From Bacillota bacterium (GTDB taxonomy: Bacteria > Bacillota > Clostridia > Oscillospirales > Ruminococcaceae): a stretch of DNA of 12,825 bases. The stretch covers positions 1 through 12,825 of the forward strand of contig JAEZDF010000016.1 in NCBI GenBank assembly GCA_023429685.1. Direction: 5' to 3'. The notes beneath the pieces were generated by a model. That model was given only the letters and a program-made list of their open reading frames with translations. It was not told where the DNA came from and did no database searches. The translations under genes were made by a program, and so were the position numbers. Of the stretch, positions 6,266 through 12,825 are shown one piece after another (the first letter of the stretch is position 1; every line of letters begins with the position of its first letter).

Positions 6266-6284
6266 TCAGGAAGGAAGCTCGCTC

Positions 6285-7286
6285 ATGATAAACAACTGCG
6301 GCATACGCATTCTGGGTACGGGAAGCTTTACCCCCTCTATCACGGTGCACAACGAGGACTTTACCCGCATTGTGGACACCTCGGACGAATGGATAACAAA
6401 ACGAACCGGGATGCAGACCAGATATCTATCGGCAGGCGAGCCCACCTGGTATCTCGGGGTACAAGCGGCCAAGGCGGCGCTTCGGGATGCAAAGCTTGAC
6501 CCGCAAGCCATCGACCTCGTGCTGTTCACCACGGTTCTCCCTGATTTCTACACCCCTTCGATGTCCTGCATCGCTGCCAGGGAGCTTGGCATAAAGGATG
6601 CCGCATGCACCGACCTAAACAGTGCCTGCACCGGCTTTATCTATGCGCTTGATGTCGCATGGCGTTACCTTGCCACAGGCGGTGCCCAAAACGTGCTCAT
6701 TATCTCGTCAGAGAGGCTTTCCGCAATTACCGACTACACCGACCGAGCCACCTGCGTATTGTTTGGCGACGGGGCGGGCGCGTGTGTCGTAACCAAACAT
6801 AGCTCATTATTCTCCTCCTTTCTTTCTTCCGACAGCACGGGGGCAAACCTGTTGTTTGCCCGCGCGCGTCGGCAGAGCCATCCGTTCTGCAATGAACACA
6901 ACGAGGTAGCGATACCCGATGGCTTTGGCGACAAGCCCGAAAAGTTTTGTATGGATGGCAAGGAGGTCTATAAATTCGCAACCCGTGTCATGCCCGAATC
7001 GGTGGAAAAGGTATGCGAAAACGCAAATCTTACGGTGGACCAGCTTGACATGATTGTGCCGCATCAGGCGAACATCCGCATTGTAGAGACGGCGGCGCAA
7101 AAACTGAATATTCAAAGGGAAAAGATCTTTTGCAACGTCGAAAAGTACGGCAATACCTCAAGCGCCAGCATCCCCATCGCGCTAGACGAACTAAACCGCG
7201 AAGGCAGGCTAAAACGAGGCGACCGAGTTTGTGCCGTCGGCTTTGGCGGCGGGCTTACCTACGGTGCGGCACTGTTTGAATGGTAA
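6285..7286 (+). CDS. fabH: Beta-ketoacyl-ACP synthase III
   Basis: Starts fatty acid synthesis by condensing an acyl-CoA primer with malonyl-ACP in the cytoplasm. The 333-residue thiolase-fold protein carries the full Cys-His-Asn triad: Cys115 in LNSACTGF, His260 in VPHQANIR and Asn290 in YGNTSS. It also has the DTSDEWITKRTG segment (31-42) and the C-terminal GFGGGLTYGA glycine loop. The ATG at 6285 is chosen because AGGAAGGAAG lies 7 bases upstream and the protein then begins at the usual place. A TTG 60 bases earlier extends the frame but has no support. It is the first gene of the plus-strand fab-acc operon; fabK follows after 46 bases with no acpP between them. Primer preference (straight versus branched) cannot be read from this. 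Confidence 0.97.
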   Translation: MINNCGIRILGTGSFTPSITVHNEDFTRIVDTSDEWITKRTGMQTRYLSAGEPTWYLGVQAAKAALRDAKLDPQAIDLVLFTTVLPDFYTPSMSCIAARELGIKDAACTDLNSACTGFIYALDVAWRYLATGGAQNVLIISSERLSAITDYTDRATCVLFGDGAGACVVTKHSSLFSSFLSSDSTGANLLFARARRQSHPFCNEHNEVAIPDGFGDKPEKFCMDGKEVYKFATRVMPESVEKVCENANLTVDQLDMIVPHQANIRIVETAAQKLNIQREKIFCNVEKYGNTSSASIPIALDELNREGRLKRGDRVCAVGFGGGLTYGAALFEW

Positions 7287-7332
7287 TGGTTTATTAAGAA
7301 TATAACGCTCCGTGAAAGGACCGGTGAACCAA

Positions 7333-8289
7333 ATGATAAAAACACAGCTAACCGAGCTTTTGGGGGTACAGTACCCCATCGTTCAGGGCGGCATGGCATG
7401 GGTGGCGGATGCAAACCTTGCGTCGGCCGTCAGCAACGCGGGCGGACTAGGTCTTGTCGCCGCCGCAAACGCACCCGTTGAGGTGGTGCGCGAGCAGATT
7501 AGAAAAACAAAACAGATGACCGATAAGCCGTTTGGCGTTAACATCATGCTGATGTCTCCTTTTGCTGCCGAGATTGCGCAGCTTGTCATCGACGAGGGCG
7601 TAAAGGTAGTAACCACCGGCGCGGGCAACCCCGGCAAGTACATGGAGGCATGGAAGGCGGCGGGCATCGTGGTCATCCCGGTTGTCCCATCGGTGGGGCT
7701 AGCCAAGCGCATGGAACGCGCGGGCGCCGATGCCGTGGTGGCAGAGGGCTGTGAGTCGGGCGGGCACATCGGCGAGATGACCACCATGGCGCTGCTGCCG
7801 CAGGTGTGCGACGCGGTTAACATTCCCGTTATCGCCGCTGGCGGCATTGCGGATGGGCGCGGTCTTGCGGCGGCGCTGATCTTGGGCGCACAGGGCGCGC
7901 AGATTGGCACGGTGCTGCTTGCCACAGACGAGTGCAACATCCACGAAAACTACAAGAACATGGTGGTAGAGGCAAAGGACACCGACACCGCCGTGACGGG
8001 CAGGGCGGTCGGCAGACCGGCGCGCGCCGTGAAAAACCGCTTTACCCGCCGCATCAACGACCTAGAGAAAACGGGCGTTACGGCGGATGAGCTGGAGGAA
8101 GCGATGGTAGGCTCGCTGCGCAAGGCGGCAATGGAGGGCGATACCGAAAACGGTGCGTTCATGGCGGGGCAGATATCGGGCATGGTGTGCGCGGTGCGTC
8201 CCGTTAAGGATGTCATCACCGGCATATGCGACGGCGCCGAGCAGTATATTAAACACAGCGAGGGATTGAGGGGTGTCAGCTTTGGGTAA
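7333..8289 (+). CDS. fabK: FMN-dependent enoyl-ACP reductase II
   Basis: Reduces trans-2-enoyl-ACP in the last step of each elongation cycle with an FMN cofactor; it is the triclosan-resistant alternative to FabI. The 318-residue TIM-barrel protein belongs to the nitronate monooxygenase/FabK family. It shows VQGGMAWVA near the N-terminus, SGGHIGEMTT with the likely catalytic His145, the FMN-phosphate-binding AAGGIADGRGLAAAL (168-182) and GAQIGTVLLAT (188-198), and GRAVGRPAR (223-231). Family sequence alone does not fully exclude a nitronate monooxygenase, but the fab context makes FabK nearly certain. ATG 7333 fits the family start; AAAGGA is 12 bases upstream, and a GTG at 7312 in frame overlaps that site. 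The last 17 bases overlap fabG. Confidence 0.95.
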   Translation: MIKTQLTELLGVQYPIVQGGMAWVADANLASAVSNAGGLGLVAAANAPVEVVREQIRKTKQMTDKPFGVNIMLMSPFAAEIAQLVIDEGVKVVTTGAGNPGKYMEAWKAAGIVVIPVVPSVGLAKRMERAGADAVVAEGCESGGHIGEMTTMALLPQVCDAVNIPVIAAGGIADGRGLAAALILGAQGAQIGTVLLATDECNIHENYKNMVVEAKDTDTAVTGRAVGRPARAVKNRFTRRINDLEKTGVTADELEEAMVGSLRKAAMEGDTENGAFMAGQISGMVCAVRPVKDVITGICDGAEQYIKHSEGLRGVSFG

Positions 8290-9025
8290 GACAGCGATGG
8301 TAACAGGCGCAAACCGCGGCATCGGTGCCGCTGTCTCGGTCTATCTTGCAAGCAAGGGCTACGATATTGCGCTTATCTGCCGCTCCCAAGCAAGCGCCGA
8401 GGGCGACGGTGAGAAGGTTGCCGAGCAGTGCAGGGCACACGGCGTATCTGCCGCATGCTTTGTGTGCGATGTGTCCGATTTTACTGCCTGTGCGGATACG
8501 GTAAGTGCCGTTAAGGAACGCTTTGGCTCGGTTGACGTACTGGTTAACAACGCGGGTATCACGCGCGATGGGCTGCTTGTGCGCATGAAGGAAGAGCAGT
8601 TTGACGAGGTGATTGCCGCAAACCTCAAGGGCGCGTTTAACATGCTGCGCCATGTGGGCGCTGTGATGATGAAGCAGAAGAGCGGACGCATCGTGAATGT
8701 ATCCTCGGTGGCGGGGCTGTACGGCAACGCAGGGCAGGTAAACTACTCGGCAAGCAAGGCGGGGCTTATCGGCATGACGATGTCCGCCGCAAAGGAGCTT
8801 GCACCCAGAGGCATTACCGTTAACGCGGTGGCACCGGGCTTTATCGAGACCGATATGACCGACGCGCTGCCCGAGAGCATAAAGGAAAAGGTGCTTACCG
8901 CAATCCCAATGGCGCGGTACGGTAAAGCCGAGGAGGTCGCCTCTGTGATTGCGTTTTTGGCTTCCGATGAGGCATCCTACGTGACGGGTCAGGTGCTTGC
9001 CATTGACGGCGCACTGATGATGTAA
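8273..9025 (+). CDS. fabG: 3-oxoacyl-ACP reductase
   Basis: NADPH-dependent reduction of beta-ketoacyl-ACP during elongation. The 250-residue short-chain dehydrogenase shows the cofactor-binding TGANRGIG (11-18), NNAG (92-95), and catalytic residues Asn117, Ser145, Tyr158 and Lys162 in the YSASK motif. PGFIETDM (188-195) and a C-terminal VTGQVLAIDGA complete the FabG pattern. A GTG start at 8273 overlaps the fabK end by 17 bases and has GAGGG 8 bases upstream. A TTG at 8282 with GAGGGG 8 bases upstream is an equally plausible shorter start; no suitable ATG exists before the cofactor motif. The overlap suggests translational coupling to fabK. fabD usually sits between these two genes in related clusters. 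Confidence 0.96.
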   Translation: MSALGKTAMVTGANRGIGAAVSVYLASKGYDIALICRSQASAEGDGEKVAEQCRAHGVSAACFVCDVSDFTACADTVSAVKERFGSVDVLVNNAGITRDGLLVRMKEEQFDEVIAANLKGAFNMLRHVGAVMMKQKSGRIVNVSSVAGLYGNAGQVNYSASKAGLIGMTMSAAKELAPRGITVNAVAPGFIETDMTDALPESIKEKVLTAIPMARYGKAEEVASVIAFLASDEASYVTGQVLAIDGALMM

Positions 9026-9061
9026 CAATAAACTCCACGATAAAACAAGGGGGAATCACCG

Positions 9062-10303
<1,242 letters not shown>

Positions 10304-10351
10304 TACCATATACGCTTTATATCGCCGAGAAACGGCGAGACGGAGGTTTTT

Positions 10352-10831
10352 ATGCAATCGACAAAGCCAACCATTGAGCACATCAAAGAGCTGGTTAGCC
10401 ACTTTGCGGGCAGCGGGCTAGGTTCCTTTACCATGCAGGACGGGGACTTTCTGCTGCGCCTTGAGAGCGACGCAGCCGCCACAGCGCACGGCGCGGCGCA
10501 GCCCACCGTAGCACCTGCGGTATCATCGCCCAAGGACTGTGCACCGAAGGCGGACGCAGTGCAGGAGGCAGAGCAGCCCGTACCCTGCCAGCCCGAGGGC
10601 ACCGTGGTGACGGCACCCGTAGTGGGCACCTTTTACCGCGCCGCATCACCCGATAAGCCGCCGTTTGTAACGGAGAGGCAGAAGGTGAAAAAGGGCGACG
10701 TACTGTTTATCATCGAATCGATGAAGCTGATGAACGAGATACAGAGCGAATGCGACGGCACGGTGGGTAAGATACTGGTACAGGACGGTCAGGGCGTGGA
10801 GTTCGGTCAGCCGTTGCTTACGCTGATTTAA
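10352..10831 (+). CDS. accB: Biotin carboxyl carrier protein of acetyl-CoA carboxylase
   Basis: Carries the biotin that AccC carboxylates and the carboxyltransferase then discharges onto acetyl-CoA. The 159-residue protein has a short N-terminal domain (1-38), an Ala/Pro-rich flexible linker (about 40-80), and a C-terminal biotinyl domain. The biotin attachment site is Lys125 in ESMKLMNEI, a slight variant of the common EAMKLMNEI. A thumb-like segment SPDKPPFV (99-106) marks the AccB type. The ATG has GGAGG 5 bases upstream, preceded by a 6-bp hairpin (10322-10327 with 10333-10338). It lies between fabF and fabZ, the usual place in Firmicutes fab clusters. Confidence 0.96.
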   Translation: MQSTKPTIEHIKELVSHFAGSGLGSFTMQDGDFLLRLESDAAATAHGAAQPTVAPAVSSPKDCAPKADAVQEAEQPVPCQPEGTVVTAPVVGTFYRAASPDKPPFVTERQKVKKGDVLFIIESMKLMNEIQSECDGTVGKILVQDGQGVEFGQPLLTLI

Positions 10832-10854
10832 CCGCCAAAGACAATCGCATTTTT

Positions 10855-10866
10855 CGCCCTAGGGCG
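10855..10866. repeat. Perfect 12-base palindrome before fabZ
   Basis: CGCCCTAGGGCG is fully self-complementary and touches the strong fabZ ribosome binding site (GGGAGGGAGG at 10866-10875). Having no loop, it would fold poorly as RNA; it may be a protein site or chance. Confidence 0.45.
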
Positions 10867-10880
10867 GGAGGGAGGCAGCT

Positions 10881-11312
10881 ATGCCGCTGTTAAACAAGGA
10901 ACAGATTATGGAGATTATACCCCACCGCGACCCGTTTCTGCTCATCGACGAGGTAGAGGAGCTGGAGCCCGGTGTGCGCGCCGTTGCACTTACGCATATA
11001 AAGCCCGACGAGGACTGGTTTCGCGGGCATTTCCCCGGTCACCCTGTGGTGCCGGGAGTGTTAATCGTTGAGATGCTGGCGCAGGCGGGTGCCGTATGTG
11101 CGCTGTCGCTGCCCGAAAACCGCGGGCGGATTGGACTGTTTGCGGGTATTGACGGGCTAAAGTTTCGCCGTCAGGTGCTGCCGGGCGACACAATCCGGCT
11201 CGAGGTGGAGATGATTAAGCTGCGCTCGCAGGCGGGTGTGTGTAAGGCTATCGCCACCGTAAACGGGGAACGCGCCGTCAGTGGTGAGCTGACGTTTATG
11301 TTCTCTAAGTGA
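10881..11312 (+). CDS. fabZ: 3-hydroxyacyl-ACP dehydratase
   Basis: Removes water from 3-hydroxyacyl-ACP to give trans-2-enoyl-ACP, the substrate of FabK. The 143-residue hot-dog-fold protein has the normal FabZ length. It shows IIPHRDPFLLIDEV near the N-terminus, catalytic His50 in RGHFPGHPVVPG and Glu64 in VEMLAQAG, exactly 14 residues apart as in characterised FabZ proteins, and the FAGIDGLKFRRQVLPGD segment (87-103). The ATG has a strong GGGAGGGAGG site 5 bases upstream. There is no FabA-type isomerase signature. It sits 49 bases after accB and 39 bases before accC in the same operon. Confidence 0.97.
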   Translation: MPLLNKEQIMEIIPHRDPFLLIDEVEELEPGVRAVALTHIKPDEDWFRGHFPGHPVVPGVLIVEMLAQAGAVCALSLPENRGRIGLFAGIDGLKFRRQVLPGDTIRLEVEMIKLRSQAGVCKAIATVNGERAVSGELTFMFSK

Positions 11313-11351
11313 AAACTCGGCACAACAAGCCGGAAAGGCATGGTCATACAG

Positions 11352-12707
11352 ATGTTTGAGAAGGTGCTTATCGCAAACCGCGGCGAGATTGCCGTACGCA
11401 TCATACGCGCCTGCAGGGAGCTTGGCATCCGCACCGTGGCGGTGTTCTCGCAGCCCGACCGCAGTGCATTGCACGCAAAGATTGCCGACGAGGCGGTGTG
11501 CATCGGACCCGCCGCCACCAAGGACAGCTACCTGAACACCAAGGCAATCCTCGCGGCGTGCGAGCTGACGGGCGCCGACGCGGTGCACCCGGGGTTCGGG
11601 TTTTTGTCCGAGAATGCGGCGTTTGCGCGGCTATGCGAAACGTGCGGCGTCACGTTTGTGGGGCCTACCCCCGACGCGATGGAGCGTATGGGCGATAAAT
11701 CCCGTGCAAAGGAGACGATGATGCAGGCAGGGGTGCCCGTCATTCCCGGCTCGGAGGGTGCGGTAAAAACCCTGGATGAGGCGCGTGCGGCCGCAGAGCT
11801 GACAGGCTACCCGCTTTTGATTAAGGCGGCGGCGGGCGGCGGCGGGCGCGGCATACGCCGAGTAAACAGTGAAAGCGAGCTTGCCCCACAGATGACGGCG
11901 GCGGCAAATGAGGCAAAGCTGTTTTTTGGCGACGACGCGGTGTACATCGAAAAACTGCTAATTAACCCAAGACATATCGAGATACAGATATTAGCCGACC
12001 ATTACGGCAACTGTGTTTATTTGGGCGAACGCGACTGCTCGCTGCAGCGGCGCAACCAGAAGATTTTAGAGGAGTCGCCCTCCCCCTCCCCACTGATGAC
12101 CCCAGAGCTGCGCGACGCGATGGGGAAAGCGGCGGTCAAGGCTGCACAGGTAGTGGGCTACCGCAACGCGGGCACCATCGAGTTTTTGGTAGACGACACG
12201 GGTGCGTTTTACTTTATGGAGATGAATACCCGTATTCAGGTAGAGCACCCGATTACCGAGCTGGTAACCGGGGTGGACCTTGTGAAAAAGCAGCTCGAGA
12301 TCGCGTCTGGCGGGCAGCTTGGAATCAATCAGGACGATGTGCGCATGACGGGGCATGCGATAGAATGCCGCATTAATGCGGAGAACCCCGATAAGGGCTT
12401 TCGTCCCTCGCCGGGGCGTATCGTTTCGCTGCATATGCCGGGGGGACCCGGAATCCGCATCGACAGCGCGGTGTATCAGGGCTACGAGATTACCCCATAT
12501 TACGATTCGATGATTGCAAAGCTGATTGCCTACGCCCCCACGCGGGAGCAGGCGGTGCGCAAGATGCGCTGGGCACTTGCCGAGTTTATTGTGGACGGAG
12601 TAGACACAAACATCGATTTTCAGCTTGCGCTGTTAAAGAACCCGGACATTGAGGCGGGCAGCTACGACATCGGTTATTTAACACGCATGCTTGAGCGCAA
12701 AGACTAG
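11352..12707 (+). CDS. accC: Biotin carboxylase subunit of acetyl-CoA carboxylase
   Basis: ATP-dependent carboxylation of the biotin on AccB with bicarbonate. The 451-residue ATP-grasp protein matches the usual length (about 450). Visible features are the N-terminal FEKVLIANRGEIAVRI, HPGFGFLSEN (79-88), Lys116, Lys158 before the AGGGGRG glycine loop, His208, and GERDCSLQRRNQK (225-237). Metal and catalytic residues Glu277, Glu290, Asn292 and Arg294 follow in MEMNTRIQVEHP, then Arg340. An ATG at 11340 is also in frame but lies one base after the purine site GGAAAGG. The ATG at 11352 gives the standard family N-terminus with a long 13-base spacing and is preferred. Pyruvate carboxylase is excluded because the stop follows the carboxylase domain and accB is nearby. 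Confidence 0.96.
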   Translation: MFEKVLIANRGEIAVRIIRACRELGIRTVAVFSQPDRSALHAKIADEAVCIGPAATKDSYLNTKAILAACELTGADAVHPGFGFLSENAAFARLCETCGVTFVGPTPDAMERMGDKSRAKETMMQAGVPVIPGSEGAVKTLDEARAAAELTGYPLLIKAAAGGGGRGIRRVNSESELAPQMTAAANEAKLFFGDDAVYIEKLLINPRHIEIQILADHYGNCVYLGERDCSLQRRNQKILEESPSPSPLMTPELRDAMGKAAVKAAQVVGYRNAGTIEFLVDDTGAFYFMEMNTRIQVEHPITELVTGVDLVKKQLEIASGGQLGINQDDVRMTGHAIECRINAENPDKGFRPSPGRIVSLHMPGGPGIRIDSAVYQGYEITPYYDSMIAKLIAYAPTREQAVRKMRWALAEFIVDGVDTNIDFQLALLKNPDIEAGSYDIGYLTRMLERKD

Positions 12708-12740
12708 CAACCCACACAGAAGGGTAGTGAGGAGAACACC

Positions 12741-12825
12741 ATGCTGGAAGACCTTTTTCAACAGGTAAAGGCGCGCTTTGCCGACGAAGCCGGACCACAA
12801 AGCATCCTGCGCGGCAAAAGCAGGG
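12741..12825 (+). CDS. accD: Start of next gene, probably acetyl-CoA carboxylase carboxyltransferase beta subunit (partial)
   Basis: Only the first 28 codons are in the window, beginning MLEDLFQQVK with GAGGAGA 6 bases upstream of the ATG and 33 bases after accC. The zinc-finger cysteines and crotonase domain that define AccD would lie beyond the edge, so the protein itself cannot be confirmed. The call rests on the usual Firmicutes order accB-fabZ-accC-accD-accA and on the short basic stretch RGKSR, which would fit the region before the zinc finger. A fused accDA gene is also possible. Confidence 0.55.
   Translation, partial: MLEDLFQQVKARFADEAGPQSILRGKSR

Larger units (their letters stand above)
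5933..6284. promoter_or_regulatory. Divergent control region between fabD and fabH
   Basis: This is a 352-base gap between two diverging fatty acid genes. The fabD-proximal part (about 5957-6100) is AT-rich and dense in short direct and inverted repeats, and contains the fabH promoter. The fabH-proximal part (about 6101-6284) is a leader with short ORFs ending just before the fabH ribosome binding site. No acpP or regulator gene fits in it. It probably coordinates expression of both transcripts (inference from layout and repeats). Confidence 0.7.

Noticed and set aside
6225..6284. TTG start giving fabH 20 more residues
   Set aside because: No ribosome binding site precedes it, the extra residues are not FabH-like, and the ATG at 6285 has a strong site and the normal family N-terminus.
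8276..9028. A 250-codon open frame on the minus strand exactly opposite fabG
   Set aside because: It is a mirror of the fabG codon structure with no recognisable domain, no ribosome binding site and a histidine- and arginine-rich shadow composition; fabG has all its catalytic residues.

Overview
The window is a chromosomal piece of a Firmicutes bacterium, most likely a gut-type Clostridia member (Oscillospiraceae or a relative; this placement is inference). The reasons are moderately high GC, strong GGAGG-type ribosome binding sites, the clostridial-style type II fatty acid cluster that uses the FMN enoyl reductase FabK instead of FabI, and 2,3-bisphosphoglycerate-independent phosphoglycerate mutase next to triosephosphate isomerase. 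I see no mobile element, CRISPR array, tRNA or rRNA, and no sign of recent transfer. Almost every gene is recognisable core metabolism with intact catalytic residues.

Layout: positions 66-2416 carry tpiA and gpmI, two lower-glycolysis enzymes in one transcription unit closed by a clear intrinsic terminator at about 2482-2531. Positions 2587-2980 form a one-gene unit with its own sigma-70-like promoter and terminator, encoding a 72-residue single-pass membrane protein with a highly acidic Ser/Asp tail and no recognised function. Positions 3057-4892 hold the ribosome-associated GTPase gene hflX and a short nitroreductase-family gene. A strong hairpin at 4938-4981 separates these from the convergent fabD and may terminate both strands.

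Positions 5009-12825 are a fatty acid initiation and elongation locus. fabD (malonyl-CoA:ACP transacylase) is on the minus strand. Diverging from it on the plus strand is fabH-fabK-fabG-fabF-accB-fabZ-accC, followed by a gene cut by the window edge that is probably accD. Together they carry out acetyl-CoA carboxylation (AccB, AccC, AccD), malonyl transfer to ACP (FabD), the first condensation (FabH) and the elongation cycle (FabF, FabG, FabZ, FabK). In many Clostridia acpP lies just after fabH and fabD lies between fabK and fabG. Here acpP is absent and fabD has moved to the divergent position, with fabK and fabG now overlapping.

The most interesting stretch is the 352-base fabD-fabH divergent region. 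It has a near-consensus promoter for fabH, two separate families of short repeats that look like operators, and a roughly 190-base leader with two small overlapping ORFs, one with a good Shine-Dalgarno sequence. The repeats do not match the FapR or FabT consensus as I remember them, so the regulator of this locus may be a different one. This is the main candidate for something undescribed; the rest of the window is ordinary housekeeping.
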